From Beijerinckiaceae bacterium (GTDB taxonomy: Bacteria; Pseudomonadota; Alphaproteobacteria; Rhizobiales; Beijerinckiaceae), in assembly GCA_004564215.1 (NCBI GenBank), contig CP024846.1:868001-932000 (forward strand): DNA of 64,000 bases. Direction: 5' to 3'. Within the stretch, counting starts at the first letter, position 1. Each line of letters begins with the position of its first letter. The position numbers and the translations under genes were made by a program. Of this stretch, positions 26,339-35,900 are shown in pieces. A model generated the notes under the pieces. The model had not been told where the DNA came from, ran no database searches, and saw nothing but the letters and a program-made list of their open reading frames with translations.

Positions 26339-27943
26339 TCATTCCTCGGTTCGTTGGTTGGCGAGATCCGCCTCGCGCAGATCGAGCTCCCGCTCGATTT
26401 TGCGCCGTTGCTCATCCTTCAGCATGCCGCTGCGAAAGAGCTCGTTAACCTGCTGCCGTTCGGCGTCGATCAGCAAGAGTTCGATTTCATCGTGAAGGTT
26501 GGTGAGCTCTTTATGTCCGTCATCGCCGTCGCTCCTGTGCTCGATGTGCTTGAGCCTGTCGCTGTAACGCGCGCGGAGCGGCTGAACGATGTCTTCAGAA
26601 AGATTGCGTTCCGACGTGATCTGGTCGAGCCGCTCGATCGTCGCCTCGATCCCGCGCCGCCGTGCCTTGTGCTCTTCGATTGTGTCGGCGAGGCGTTCCA
26701 GACACCCGGCATGGGCAAGGCCGAGCCTCCGAATGACGGTCGGGAGCATCAATCCCTGGCCCACCAGCGTCACCAGTATGACGGAAAATGTCAGGATGAG
26801 AATAAGGTCGCGGTCAGGGAAGGGTTGGCCGTTCGCGGTTGCAAATGGAATCGCGAGCGCTGCCGCGAGCGAGACAATACCGCGAACTCCGGTGAAGGCC
26901 AGCACAAACGGCCACTGCCAGGGCGGCGACGGGTCCTTGCGCCTGATTGGCGGAAAGAGCCAGCGCGGAAGGTAAGTTGCAGGATACATCCAGACGAAGC
27001 GCGTCGCGATCACCACGGCGCAGACGATTGCCGCGGAGACGAGCAGCTCCGGGATCGAATGATCGCCGACGCGGGCGATCAAGGTCCGCGCCTGAAGACC
27101 TGTGATAAGGAATACCATGCCTTCGATGAGGTAGATGAACAAATCCCAGAAGAATATGCCCTGAAGGCGGGTCGCAGCGCTGATGAGCCGGAGGCCGTTC
27201 CAGCTGATGTAGAGCCCGGCAGTCACTGTGGCGAGAACGCCTGAACCGCCCAGATGCTCCGGAGGCCAGTAGGCCAGGAATGGCGTTAAAATCGAGAGCG
27301 TGATCTCGATTCGCGGATCACGGACCCAGCGCCGCAAGCGCAATACCAGCCAACCGACGCCAATCCCCCAGACAATTTCGCCGGCAACGATGGCAGCGAA
27401 TGTTGCCGCGGCTTGGTCGAGCGAAAATGTGCCGGCGCTTACGGCGGCGACCGCGAATCGATAGAGGATGAGTGCGGTGGCATCATTCGCCAGTCCTTCG
27501 CCTTCGAGGATGACAAGGATCCGCCTGGGCAGTTGCATTCTGCGAGCAATAGAGAGCGGCGCAATGGCGTCCGGCGGTGAAACGATGGCGCCCAATACGA
27601 AGCCAACGGGCCACGCTAAACCCAACAGCCAATGAGTTGCTGCCGCAACCGCGATCGTCGTGAACACGACGCAACCCACGGCCAGCAGCGAAATGGGGCG
27701 CAAATTGAAACGGAACTCCCGCCAGCTCATTGCCACCGCAGACGCATAGATAACGGGTGGCAACACCAGAAGGAGCACCAGCTCCGGAGCAAGTTCCAAA
27801 CTCGGCAGGCCGGGGACAAGCGCGAGGACGACCCCGCTCAGCACCAAAAGAATGGCCGGCGGAATCTCGAGTCGGGCCGAGAGAACGGCAACCGCCGCAA
27901 CCACGGCGAGCAGCAATACAAGAATCTGGATCGTCGAAACCAT
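26339..27943 (-). CDS. CPA1 family Na+(K+)/H+ antiporter
   Basis: About 534 residues: twelve or so membrane helices followed by a charged cytoplasmic tail of about 130 residues with coiled-coil character. Signature sequences are LVLPPVIYASAVAMSWREF, GAIVSPPDAIAPLSIAR and EGEGLANDATALILYRFA; the ND pair is the cation-binding centre of CPA1 exchangers. It exports Na+ or K+ for protons across the inner membrane. The start at 27943 (MVSTIQILV) is chosen over an ATG 11 codons earlier because it opens with the first helix. Confidence 0.93.
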   Translation of the reverse strand: MVSTIQILVLLLAVVAAVAVLSARLEIPPAILLVLSGVVLALVPGLPSLELAPELVLLLVLPPVIYASAVAMSWREFRFNLRPISLLAVGCVVFTTIAVAAATHWLLGLAWPVGFVLGAIVSPPDAIAPLSIARRMQLPRRILVILEGEGLANDATALILYRFAVAAVSAGTFSLDQAAATFAAIVAGEIVWGIGVGWLVLRLRRWVRDPRIEITLSILTPFLAYWPPEHLGGSGVLATVTAGLYISWNGLRLISAATRLQGIFFWDLFIYLIEGMVFLITGLQARTLIARVGDHSIPELLVSAAIVCAVVIATRFVWMYPATYLPRWLFPPIRRKDPSPPWQWPFVLAFTGVRGIVSLAAALAIPFATANGQPFPDRDLILILTFSVILVTLVGQGLMLPTVIRRLGLAHAGCLERLADTIEEHKARRRGIEATIERLDQITSERNLSEDIVQPLRARYSDRLKHIEHRSDGDDGHKELTNLHDEIELLLIDAERQQVNELFRSGMLKDEQRRKIERELDLREADLANQRTEE

Positions 27944-28332
27944 GCGCCTCGCCTGTCCGCTATGATGGCAAAACACGAGACTAAGTCAATTTAGCTATCG
28001 CGTTGAGCGGGGGTGGAACAGCTTGATCGGCAGTGATTTTGAAGGTGCCTCTACGAGCCAACTTGCGATGCCACCGATCATTAGCAGCGGTTCGGGTAGA
28101 GCTTGGTCCCCGCATAGCCTAGGTCAGAACACAAGCCTAGCGGATCAAGCCCACGAGCGCGATCTCGCTGGCGCTTCAGCTATGGTGCCTGGGGATGTCC
28201 GGAAAACCTGGCTGATCGCATTCGATCAAAAAAATTTCGCCGGCGGGAATTTCCGGCCCGCTCCGTGGGTCTACCTAGTGTCACAGAAGCTTCAAAGAAC
28301 GGAGCGTCACAGCTAACGCTAGGCAGGACGAC
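27944..28332. other. 389-bp intergenic region
   Basis: Divergent region between the antiporter and the small secreted protein gene. No gene, RNA or repeat recognised; a short GC-rich dyad near 28235-28262 is weak. Confidence 0.35.
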
Positions 28333-28587
28333 ATGACCAAATCAAAAACCCAGATGATTGCGCTCGCTGTTGTAATGCTGTCGGGGTCGACAGACATCGT
28401 CTTGGCACAACAGCCGCCCTACCCTCCCCCTGTCTTTTCATATCGGCCGGACGGGCTTTACGAATACCGCAGCGTCGCTCCCTCCCGCTGGGACCGCTAT
28501 CGCTTCGATCATTCCGGAACCCGCGGGAGACGAGGCCTGGGCGCCGATCCGGAGCGTCCGGAAGGTCCCGGCAACGTATCGCAATGA
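28333..28587 (+). CDS. small secreted proline/tyrosine-rich protein
   Basis: An 84-residue protein with a plausible signal peptide (hydrophobic MIALAVVML stretch, cleavage after VLA before QQPPYPPP) and a mature part rich in Pro, Tyr, Arg and Gly. AGGACGAC precedes the ATG. Short secreted proteins of this composition are frequent in Rhizobiales, but no named family was recognised. Its 3' end abuts decayed coding DNA, so it could itself be a truncated remnant. Confidence 0.55.
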   Translation: MTKSKTQMIALAVVMLSGSTDIVLAQQPPYPPPVFSYRPDGLYEYRSVAPSRWDRYRFDHSGTRGRRGLGADPERPEGPGNVSQ

Positions 28588-28609
28588 GGTCCACGGCGGC
28601 CATGGGGCG

Positions 28610-28800
28610 ACAGGCGGTTTAGGCGAACTGCCGAGACGTTTGGCGAGCGTCTCCGCCGGGACCGCAATTTCAGGAATCGCATTGATCTCCCCATACTGCC
28701 CACGCAGCATCGGTCCCATTGCGAACAGATCTTGCGGAGCCACGCCGTCTCGGTCGAGCGTTGCGAAATCGTCCGAGACGGTGATACCCAATTTTGATCG
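28610..28800 (-). pseudogene. fragment of an FAD/NAD(P)-binding oxidoreductase (C-terminus)
   Basis: A minus-strand frame encodes DRDGVAPQDLFAMGPMLRG and then YGEINAIPEIAVPAETLAKRL. This matches the closing segment of YdhS-like FAD-NAD(P)-binding proteins, which usually read DRxGxxSxxLFAxGPLxRG, then an E..AIP.I.xQ pattern. Upstream of about 28800 the similarity stops, and the same DNA reads better on the other strand. No complete gene is present. The family call is from memory of the pattern. Confidence 0.5.
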
Positions 28801-28802
28801 GA

Positions 28803-28960
28803 AGCCGGCGCTGGTTCCTGGGCGCCAGCACGGAATGGCCGGGCGTCTTGCCGGTCGATGTCGAATGAGGCGACGCCGAAGCGCTCGCCGCGCAATATCC
28901 GCAGGTCGCCGCCGATCTGAAAAGCTACCCGCTGCCGGCCCCGAGCGCGGCGCGCAGCTG
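28803..28960 (+). pseudogene. second decayed coding fragment, plus strand
   Basis: One plus-strand frame reads RRWFLGASTEWPGVLPVDVE, a TGA stop, then GDAEALAAQYPQVAADLKSY. Both sides of the stop look like ordinary alphaproteobacterial protein sequence. It runs towards the 3' end of rcdA. Family not recognised. Probably a broken gene end. Confidence 0.35.
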
Positions 28961-29461
28961 TTCGATCTGTCTCTCCACCGGGCTTGGCGGCAAGCTCTCC
29001 CGGCCACGCTGGTCTCGCGGCTTGTAGATCAGCAGATCGAGATGGATGATGCGGGCCTGAAGCCGCAATGAAACGCCGACGAAATCCCGCAAGCGCGGCG
29101 GCAGTTTTGCAAGCGCTTCCTTGTTCGACACGGTGTCTTGCTCGCTCAAACGAATCCGTCGTTTTTCCGCCGAAGCTTCGGCCCGGCTCAATTCGCCTTC
29201 ATTGACGGCCCGCTGCAGCAGCAGCCAGGATGCAATCTGCATGAGCCGTGTGGTCAAACGCATGCTTTCGACCGCATAGGCGATCGCCGCGGACCGGGAC
29301 AGACGCTTGGCCTCCTCCCGGCCATCGCCGTCGAGATAGGCCGCGGCCCGTCCGACCAGATCCATGCCTTCCTGGAAAAGAATGTCGAATTGTTCGGAAG
29401 CGGCCAGCTTCTCGCCAAAGGATATCGTTTTATCTTGTTTTAGAAATAAGGATTGAACCAT
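28925..29461 (-). CDS. rcdA: RcdA/DUF1465 family protein
   Basis: A 178-residue, mostly helical protein. Its sequence (FDILFQEGMDLVGRAAAYLDGDGREEAKRL followed by AIAYAVESMRLTTRLMQIASWLL) is that of the DUF1465 family, which contains Caulobacter RcdA. RcdA is an adaptor that helps the ClpXP protease degrade the cell-cycle regulator CtrA. The acidic/disordered C-terminal tail expected of this adaptor is present. Close homologues are conserved in Rhizobiales next to housekeeping genes. The start at 29461 fits the family. Confidence 0.85.
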   Translation of the reverse strand: MVQSLFLKQDKTISFGEKLAASEQFDILFQEGMDLVGRAAAYLDGDGREEAKRLSRSAAIAYAVESMRLTTRLMQIASWLLLQRAVNEGELSRAEASAEKRRIRLSEQDTVSNKEALAKLPPRLRDFVGVSLRLQARIIHLDLLIYKPRDQRGRESLPPSPVERQIEQLRAALGAGSG

Positions 29462-29657
29462 GATGCGCCGTTTCCCCAGGGCGAAAGCTTGACCGCCCTA
29501 CAGCCGCACAAACCCGGCTGCAAGGAGCGATGATTTTGGGGATCATAGCGCCAATTCAGGGGGTGGGGGCATTCACCTTTAATTAGGATTAACGCGCGGG
29601 CTCGGCCCCCCCAACACGCGCCGGCCCCGCACGCGTGGCGTTCTCGCAATTAGCAGT

Positions 29658-31463
29658 TCAACTATCCATTTTCAGCGCGGCGATAAAGGCTTCCTGCGGA
29701 ATCTCGACCTTGCCGAACTGCCGCATCTTTTTCTTGCCGGCTTTCTGCTTTTCCAACAGCTTGCGCTTGCGCGTCACGTCGCCGCCATAACATTTGGCGG
29801 TCACATCCTTACGCAGCGCCCGCACGGTCTCGCGAGCGATGATCTTTCCTCCGATCGCTGCCTGGATCGGGATCTGAAACATGTGCTGCGGGATGAGTTC
29901 CTTCAACTTTTCCACCATGGCTCGGCCGCGAAGATCGGCACGGTCGCGGTGCACCAGCATGGAGAGCGCGTCAACCGGTTCGGCATTGACGAGAATCGAC
30001 ATCTTGACCAGATCGCCGGGGCGATAATCGGTGATCGCGTAATCGAAACTCGCATAGCCTTTCGAGATCGATTTCAGCCGGTCGTAGAAATCGAACACGA
30101 CTTCATTGAGCGGCAGATCATAGGTCGCCATCGCCCGCTTGCCGACGTAATTCAAATCGATCTGAATCCCGCGCCTCTCCTGGCAAAGTTTCAGCACGGC
30201 ACCGAGGTAATCATCAGGCGTCAGAATGGTCGCGCGGATCCAGGGTTCCTCAATCGTTTCGATCTTGGTCGGATCGGGCATGTCGGCCGGATTGTGCAGC
30301 TCAATGGTCGCATCGCCCCGCTGCACGATCCGATAGACCACCGAAGGCGCGGTCGCGATGAGATCGAGGTTGAATTCGCGCTCGAGCCGCTCCTGGATGA
30401 TCTCTAGGTGGAGAAGCCCCAAAAACCCGCAGCGGAAACCAAACCCCAGCGCCGCCGAGCTTTCCATTTCATAGGAGAAGCTCGCGTCATTGAGGCGGAG
30501 CCTTCCCATCGCCGCGCGGAGATCGCTAAAATCAGCGGCATCGACTGGAAACAAACCGCAGAAAACCACCGGCTGCGCGGGTTTGAATCCGGGCAGGGCT
30601 TCGGTACAAGGCCGCCGCTCGTCGGTGATAGTATCGCCGACGCGCGTATCGGCGACTTGCTTGATCTGCGCGGTGATGAAACCCACTTCCCCCGGGCCCA
30701 GCTCGGCGACATCCTGCATCTTGGGGCGAAACACGCCGATCTTATCGACCTCATAATGGGCGTCCGTTCCCATCATTTTGATCTTCTGGTGCTTCTTCAG
30801 CGTCCCGTCGATCACCCGCACAAGCACGACGACACCGAGATAGGCGTCGTACCAGGAATCGACGAGAAGCGCCTTCAAAGGAGCGGTCTCATCGCCCTTT
30901 GGCGGCGGCAGCCGGGTGACGATGGCCTCCAGGACAAGGTCGATGCCGAGCCCGGTCTTGGCCGAAATCAGCACGGCTTGGGACGCGTCGAGACCAATCA
31001 CATCCTCGATCTGCTGCTTGATCCGCTCGGGCTCGGCGGCGGGAAGATCGATCTTGTTCAAGACCGGCACGATCTCATGGCCGGCATCGAGCGCGTGGTA
31101 GACATTGGCGAGGGTCTGCGCCTCGACCCCTTGGCTCGCATCCACCACCAGCAACGAGCCCTCGCAGGCCGCGAGCGAGCGGGACACTTCATAGGCGAAA
31201 TCGACGTGGCCGGGCGTGTCCATCAAGTTCAAAATATAGGTTTTGCCGTCCTTCGCCTTGTATTCCAGCCGGACCGTCTGGGCCTTGATGGTAATGCCGC
31301 GCTCTCGCTCGATGTCCATCGAATCGAGCACCTGTTCCACCATATCCCGCGCGGCCACGGTCCCGGTCGATTGGATCAGCCGGTCGGCGAGGGTGGATTT
31401 GCCGTGGTCGATATGGGCAACGATGGAAAAATTGCGGATGTTTTCAAGAGCATGAATCGTCAT
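29658..31463 (-). CDS. lepA: elongation factor 4 (LepA)
   Basis: A 601-residue translational GTPase, the standard LepA length. GTPase motifs are [14 protein letters not shown], the RGITIKAQT switch, DTPGHVDF and NKIDLPAA. The LepA-specific C-terminal domain follows, with [29 protein letters not shown]4 acts on stalled or mis-translocated ribosomes and becomes important under ionic or cold stress. The gene appears monocistronic. Confidence 0.98.
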   Translation of the reverse strand: MTIHALENIRNFSIVAHIDHGKSTLADRLIQSTGTVAARDMVEQVLDSMDIERERGITIKAQTVRLEYKAKDGKTYILNLMDTPGHVDFAYEVSRSLAACEGSLLVVDASQGVEAQTLANVYHALDAGHEIVPVLNKIDLPAAEPERIKQQIEDVIGLDASQAVLISAKTGLGIDLVLEAIVTRLPPPKGDETAPLKALLVDSWYDAYLGVVVLVRVIDGTLKKHQKIKMMGTDAHYEVDKIGVFRPKMQDVAELGPGEVGFITAQIKQVADTRVGDTITDERRPCTEALPGFKPAQPVVFCGLFPVDAADFSDLRAAMGRLRLNDASFSYEMESSAALGFGFRCGFLGLLHLEIIQERLEREFNLDLIATAPSVVYRIVQRGDATIELHNPADMPDPTKIETIEEPWIRATILTPDDYLGAVLKLCQERRGIQIDLNYVGKRAMATYDLPLNEVVFDFYDRLKSISKGYASFDYAITDYRPGDLVKMSILVNAEPVDALSMLVHRDRADLRGRAMVEKLKELIPQHMFQIPIQAAIGGKIIARETVRALRKDVTAKCYGGDVTRKRKLLEKQKAGKKKMRQFGKVEIPQEAFIAALKMDS

Positions 31464-31765
31464 GCGAGCCGGGATAGCAGGCGCGCGCCGCGAAGGAAAG
31501 GCGAACCCGCAGGGGTTCTATCGAACGTGTCGGTCGGCACAGCGGGGATGGTTGCCGAGAGCTACGTTGCGCAGGGTTCGAGGTTGGAAACCCTCTGACC
31601 CAAACGGGCCTTGCAGAGTTCTTCACTCGGATGAACACTAAAGGCTCTGGTCAAGTAATAGTATGTTTTTAACAGCCTTTTTTGATCAGACGTTTATTCA
31701 CATATCATAATATTCAGCTATCAGCTCCTCGTGAGCCGGTTTCTTCCCAAGAGGAGAATGGCGAG
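31464..31765. other. 302-bp divergent promoter region of lepA
   Basis: Contains a small dyad AGGGTT/AACCCT near 31569-31590 and an AT-rich part around 31655-31715 that may contain promoters for lepA or the membrane protein gene. No gene or RNA recognised. Confidence 0.35.
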
Positions 31766-32155
31766 ATGGACATCCTTGTCCTCGGCAGCTTTTTCTATTT
31801 CGGGGCTATTCTGGCGCTGTATTTCAGGTTCTATGTTCTGGTGCCGGCATTTGGGCTCGCCATTGTCCTCATCCTGATCAGCCCCTCGCATTTGGAGCCC
31901 AACCTTCTCGGTTGGGGTTTCCAAACTGTCGGGGTCATCACCAGCTTCCAACTTGGCTGCGTCACTGGACTGGGGTTGCAGGCCTTTTCGCCGTTTCTCC
32001 AGCGATTTCGGGAAACATCGGCGTCCGCGCCCCTAAATCTCAGATCTGCTGCCCGGGAGACGAAGCCCTTCCGCGACCCATCAGTGCAAACTCCCCCCCA
32101 ACGTGCGAAGAAGCTTCCTTTGCAGGACCAGATCACCCCCCGTAAGTCTGCGTGA
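31766..32155 (+). CDS. small membrane protein of unknown function
   Basis: A 129-residue protein beginning MDILVLGSFF after a GAGGAG ribosome binding site. Three hydrophobic segments occupy the first about 80 residues (ILVLGSFFYFGAILALYF, VLVPAFGLAIVLILI, FQTVGVITSFQLGCVTGLGL), followed by a hydrophilic cytoplasmic tail rich in Pro, Arg and Lys. No family recognised. Its last 23 bases overlap the 3' end of the convergent sorB. Confidence 0.7.
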   Translation: MDILVLGSFFYFGAILALYFRFYVLVPAFGLAIVLILISPSHLEPNLLGWGFQTVGVITSFQLGCVTGLGLQAFSPFLQRFRETSASAPLNLRSAARETKPFRDPSVQTPPQRAKKLPLQDQITPRKSA

Positions 32156-32414
32156 GATAATCCAAGATTATCTTGGCATCCGCCGGATTGATGGGAGCCC
32201 CATAAGTCTTGGTCATCTTGGTCACCTCGGCCTCCCAATGCGCAGCATCGAGGAACGGCGAATTCATCTCGATATAAGCGAGACTATGACAGACTGAGCA
32301 ATTCGCCTCGACCGTTTCGAGCCCCGGCGCGGCTTTAAGTTGAACGGGTTTCTCATCGGCAATCGCTAAAGAGGGGATGAACGCCAGCCCGGCGAGAAGT
32401 GCGAACCACCGCAT
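32133..32414 (-). CDS. sorB: cytochrome c subunit of sulfite dehydrogenase
   Basis: A 93-residue periplasmic monohaem c-type cytochrome with signal peptide (cleavage after AIA) and the haem motif CSVCH. A methionine in IEMNSPF is suited as distal ligand, and the TKMTKTYGAPI segment is typical of SorB. It takes electrons from SorA and passes them to the respiratory chain. The ATG at 32414 is preceded by AGGGAGG. A GTG at 32429 overlaps the sorA stop and is less likely. Confidence 0.9.
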   Translation of the reverse strand: MRWFALLAGLAFIPSLAIADEKPVQLKAAPGLETVEANCSVCHSLAYIEMNSPFLDAAHWEAEVTKMTKTYGAPINPADAKIILDYLTQTYGG

Positions 32415-32425
32415 TATTTCCTCCC

Positions 32426-33664
32426 TCACACGACATCGAGCGTCACGCTTTGCGGGACGTTGTGGTGGTAGCCGCCCGGATTTTGGATTAGCTCCTGGGT
32501 TTGGGTCTGGCCTATTTTGTTGGTGGCGCGAGCCATGACCGCAAATTTGCCATGGCGCCGGGGCGTGAACTCATAACTCCAACTGCGAAACGCAAATCGG
32601 CCGAGATCCTCCCCGAGCCTTGTCTCAGTCCAGCTTTTGCCCCCGTCGAGGGAGACATCGACCTCGCTGATGCCATAGCCGCCATCCCAGGCGATCCCGC
32701 TGACGGAAGTAGCCAGTCCGACCTTCAAATGGGTGCCGTCGAAGGGAGTCGTGATCAGCGAGTTCACGACCATTTCGGTAATCGGCGTGTTAGTTTCCGT
32801 CCCCTGCGATTTGAACCGCGCAACCAGCGGAAACTTCCCAAGCGGAATGCGATAGGCCGTCTTCATCCAGTATCCCTCGAAAGGCCTAGTCACCACCGTG
32901 AGCTTGGTGAGATGTTTCACCCAATAGGTCGCGGTCCAGCCAGGCACGACAATCCGGGCCGGAAAACCATTCCAATGCGGCAGCGGCTCGCCATTCATCT
33001 CATAGGCAATGAGCGTCGTTTCCTCGACCGCTTTCGATAAGGGAAGGCTTTTCGCGAAGTCCGGCGTTTCAACGATCAGAGGACCATCGGCGGCATCGAA
33101 CACCACTTCCAACGCGTCCTTCTTGAGGCCCGCAAGATCCAGAACATCCTTGAGCCGTGCGCCCTTCCAACGTGCGCAGCCCATCCCGCCATATCCCCAT
33201 TGGACGCCAGCCACATGCGGCTGGACCAGGCCGCGCCGATTGCCCGAACACTGACAAACGGCAATGATTTCGAACGACGGCAGTTTCTTCAATTCATCGA
33301 GGCTGATTTGCACTGCGCCGTTGGCGCCCTCTCCGCCAACATCCAATTTCCAACTGCTCGCCTCGATTTCCGGGATGTCGGCGAGATGGTAGCGCACGAA
33401 GAATTCGTCATTGGGTGTGATCGCCGTGCGGAAATATCCGAGCGGCGATTCATAGTTCGGCGGCTTGGAGGTGAGCCGGATCAGCGGCTTCTTGCCAGGG
33501 AGGGTTTCGAGAGCGGCATAGGCGCGGGTTCCGGCGGGTAATAAGGGCGACAGCCACAACGCATCGCTTGGTTGGGATTGAGCGCCACGCGCCCAGGTGG
33601 GCAAGCCCCCTGCTCCCGCCAAGCTGGCTCCTGCCGCTTCAAGCACACCGCGTCGCGTAATCAC
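32426..33664 (-). CDS. sorA: sulfite:cytochrome c oxidoreductase, molybdenum subunit
   Basis: A 412-residue molybdopterin enzyme oxidising sulfite to sulfate in the periplasm. A twin-arginine signal (MITRRGVLEAAG) fits export with the cofactor inserted. The Moco-ligating cysteine is Cys139 in VCQCSGNRRG, and GYGGMGCARWKGARLKDVL continues the oxidoreductase molybdopterin-binding domain. The C-terminal third is the Mo-co dimerisation domain (EVDVSLDGGKSW). sorB follows, starting 12 bp after the sorA stop. The pair likely detoxifies sulfite from degradation of sulfur compounds and contributes electrons. Confidence 0.94.
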   Translation of the reverse strand: MITRRGVLEAAGASLAGAGGLPTWARGAQSQPSDALWLSPLLPAGTRAYAALETLPGKKPLIRLTSKPPNYESPLGYFRTAITPNDEFFVRYHLADIPEIEASSWKLDVGGEGANGAVQISLDELKKLPSFEIIAVCQCSGNRRGLVQPHVAGVQWGYGGMGCARWKGARLKDVLDLAGLKKDALEVVFDAADGPLIVETPDFAKSLPLSKAVEETTLIAYEMNGEPLPHWNGFPARIVVPGWTATYWVKHLTKLTVVTRPFEGYWMKTAYRIPLGKFPLVARFKSQGTETNTPITEMVVNSLITTPFDGTHLKVGLATSVSGIAWDGGYGISEVDVSLDGGKSWTETRLGEDLGRFAFRSWSYEFTPRRHGKFAVMARATNKIGQTQTQELIQNPGGYHHNVPQSVTLDVV

Positions 33665-33714
33665 TTGCGTTCTCCGCCTCAGCGGCGCCGGAACTTTATT
33701 TTCCCTTCACCCGA

Positions 33715-34704
33715 TTAACGGCCGCGTGGATGCGCGGAGCGATAGACTTCGAGAAGGCGCGCACTATCCACGGCGGTGTAAATCTGTGTCGTAGAAAGCG
33801 AGGCGTGGCCCAAAAGTTCCTGGATGCTGCGGAGATCGCCGCCGCGCCCCAGAAGATGGGTTGCGAAGGAATGGCGCAGCGCATGCGGTGTCGCACTTTC
33901 GGCAAGACCCAGCGCGCCGCGCAAACGCTCAACGACAAGCTGGATGATCCGTGGACTTAGCGGGCCGCCCTTGACGCCCACGAACAAAGGCGCATCCGGT
34001 GCCAGCGCATAGGGGCAAAGGCCGAGATAGGTTTCGATCGCCTGCCGCACTGGGGCGATCACCGGCACCGCACGGCTTTTTTGACCCTTGCCGACCACCG
34101 TCAAGACATCGAGCGGGCCAATCGGCGCCTGCGACCGCTTAATCGCCAAGGCTTCCGAAATGCGCAGTCCGGCGCCATACAGCAGACCTAAAACGGCGGC
34201 GTCGCGGGCGATGACCCATGCCGGTCTTTCCTCCCCGGTCCGCGCCTCCGCCTGAACCACGCGACGCGCCCCATCGACGCTCAATGGGTGTGGCAAGCCG
34301 CGCTGAATTTTGGGCGGTCGCAGCGCCGAAAAGGCCAGTGCCTTGCCTTTGCCATTGCGTTCCAAATAGCGCGCGAAGGAACGCAGGCCCGCGAGCTGGC
34401 GCAACAAAGAGCGGCTGCCGGCGCCTTCGCCACGCCGAGCGCCGAGAAACGCCCGCAGATCGGCCGCCACCAGGCTTTCAAAGGTCGAAAGCGAGGGCGC
34501 CTCGCCAAAATGGGTCGCGGCAAATTTCAAGAATTGGCGGAGATCCCGCCCGTAAGACATGAGCGTATGCGCTGAAACGCGGCGCTCGCCCGCCAAATGC
34601 GAGATCCAGGCCTGGGCCTGCGCCGAAAGCCCGGCATCGGCTGGTGAAAAATCGGGCAGGCCAGCTGTGACTTGGGCTTTATTTTGGATCGGCGCATCAC
34701 TCAT
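33715..34704 (-). CDS. xerC: tyrosine recombinase XerC
   Basis: A 329-residue tyrosine recombinase with an N-terminal SAM-like core-binding domain and catalytic domain. The active-site residues are visible: Arg181 (GAGLRISEAL), Lys in GKGQKSRAVPV, His274 and Arg277 (HALRHSFATHLL), His300 (GHASLSTTQIYT) and nucleophile Tyr309. It matches the chromosomal XerC used with XerD to resolve chromosome dimers at dif. No integrase context or attachment repeats are nearby, so it is housekeeping rather than a mobile-element integrase. Confidence 0.93.
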   Translation of the reverse strand: MSDAPIQNKAQVTAGLPDFSPADAGLSAQAQAWISHLAGERRVSAHTLMSYGRDLRQFLKFAATHFGEAPSLSTFESLVAADLRAFLGARRGEGAGSRSLLRQLAGLRSFARYLERNGKGKALAFSALRPPKIQRGLPHPLSVDGARRVVQAEARTGEERPAWVIARDAAVLGLLYGAGLRISEALAIKRSQAPIGPLDVLTVVGKGQKSRAVPVIAPVRQAIETYLGLCPYALAPDAPLFVGVKGGPLSPRIIQLVVERLRGALGLAESATPHALRHSFATHLLGRGGDLRSIQELLGHASLSTTQIYTAVDSARLLEVYRSAHPRGR

Positions 34705-34786
34705 GCTTGATCATAGCTCGTCCGAGTCCTAACAATTCCTTGTCGGGGCTCCAAAATCCCCGGCCCTGTTCGGCGAAAAATACGTC

Positions 34787-35125
34787 ATGCGATTACGCGC
34801 CGATATCTGGGTTTCGGCCTATCTGAGACGTTGCGCAATCGAAGGCGCCTATTCCGTGCTGCGCCGGCGGGGCGCGGCGGAAGCCGGCGCCATTTTCGTG
34901 AAGATCGACCGGCTCGACGGCGCCGCCGCCTTGTTTGGGCCGGCGCCGCAAAGCGAGGTCGTGGACGGCCGGGAGCGTGTTTTCGCGCGGCTCCATAGCG
35001 ACCCCTGGATCGATCCGGCCAAGACCGAGGAGCGTATCGCCCGCGAAATCCACTTCGACCCGGATGTCTGGATCATCGAAACGGAAGATCGCGAAGGCCG
35101 CTGTTTCCTCGATGTCGTGGAGTGA
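34787..35125 (+). CDS. DUF1491 family protein
   Basis: A 112-residue protein with the alphaproteobacterial DUF1491 pattern: RADIWVSAYLRRCAIEGA, then VLRRRGAAEAGAIFVKIDRL, and a C-terminal DPDVWIIETEDREGR. It is cytoplasmic, with no signal or membrane segment. The function is unknown. Conserved in Rhizobiales, frequently near cell-wall or division genes. Confidence 0.88.
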   Translation: MRLRADIWVSAYLRRCAIEGAYSVLRRRGAAEAGAIFVKIDRLDGAAALFGPAPQSEVVDGRERVFARLHSDPWIDPAKTEERIAREIHFDPDVWIIETEDREGRCFLDVVE

Positions 35126-35253
35126 TTTGTGCGGCGAAACAATTGGTATGATTGCGTCGGAAAATATAATTCCTCAAGGTGCAGCAATGGGCTCGCTATG
35201 CAAGCATTGCTTTCGAGAATTGCTAATGAATGAGGTGTCGATCGGGCGTGGTT

Positions 35254-35880
35254 TCAGCAGCTAATCGATCGCTTTTTGACCAATTTCTTGTTCCACCCCT
35301 CTGAAACCGACTTGTCGAGAAGGCTCATGGGTATGTCCTGGCCCTTTTTGAAGGCAATCTTCTTACCATCGACCCTAATTTCGAACGGCATGATTGCGAC
35401 GTAACCTACTTCTTTAGCAATGAAATCTATCCCCTTGTCGCTGAGCTCCCAAACTCCCCTTTGTGAATCGGCACGCAAAAGTCCGTCCTTCACCAAGCCG
35501 TTCCGCTCCCAACAAACAGCGTTCCACCATCGTGGATCACCACTTGAAACGGGTTCATAATCCGCGGGATTGAGGTGTGGCTTCATCTCGGTTTCCATAA
35601 GCGCCCTAATTTCATGCGTTGAGCCACCGCCGCCCAATTCATAAAGCGTTTCAAGCAACGGGAGACGAAAGTCCCTTTGTGGCAGCTTCTTTCCACGACC
35701 CGACGCGTTGAGCGCCGGTTTTTGAGCTGCCATTTCAGTTTGGATCCGATGTCTCCCCATTGATACGTCCAAAGCATCTAGCGCCCGATTGACGATGTCA
35801 TCGGGGCTATCCTCCAATGGGATCGCGTGGGTCTTCAATCGGTCCCAGGTATTTTGGGAAATTCGAATCACCGGCATCAT
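35254..35880 (-). CDS. winged-helix protein related to the Mrr N-terminal domain
   Basis: A 208-residue protein. The first about 40 residues (MPVIRISQNTWDRLKTHA) resemble a short DNA-binding or dimerisation module. Residues about 70-150 (LPLLETLYELGGGGSTHEI, WWNAVCWERNGLVKDGLL, GVWELSDKGIDF) form the winged-helix domain that precedes the nuclease in Mrr-type restriction proteins. The nuclease domain is absent. Base composition is visibly AT-richer than the flanking genes, suggesting acquisition. It may be a regulator or the surviving half of a defence gene; neither can be settled here. Confidence 0.7.
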   Translation of the reverse strand: MMPVIRISQNTWDRLKTHAIPLEDSPDDIVNRALDALDVSMGRHRIQTEMAAQKPALNASGRGKKLPQRDFRLPLLETLYELGGGGSTHEIRALMETEMKPHLNPADYEPVSSGDPRWWNAVCWERNGLVKDGLLRADSQRGVWELSDKGIDFIAKEVGYVAIMPFEIRVDGKKIAFKKGQDIPMSLLDKSVSEGWNKKLVKKRSISC

Positions 35881-35900
35881 CGCATGCTCCTAGATTGACC

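Noticed and set aside
28438..29007. A 189-codon minus-strand frame as an intact gene
   Set aside because: Only the middle part resembles a known family; both ends are out of register with it and overlap rcdA and the small secreted protein gene, so it is listed as a pseudogene fragment.
30408..31598. A 396-codon open frame on the plus strand
   Set aside because: It lies opposite lepA, has the codon-shadow composition of antisense frames in GC-rich DNA (rich in Arg, His, Asp, Gly) and no domain resemblance.
31560..31600. A GGGTTCGAGG string resembling a tRNA T-loop
   Set aside because: No acceptor, D or anticodon arms could be folded around it; it forms only a small hairpin.
33715..34704. XerC as integrase of a genomic island
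   Set aside because: No attachment repeats or accessory genes adjoin it, and its sequence is that of the housekeeping recombinase.
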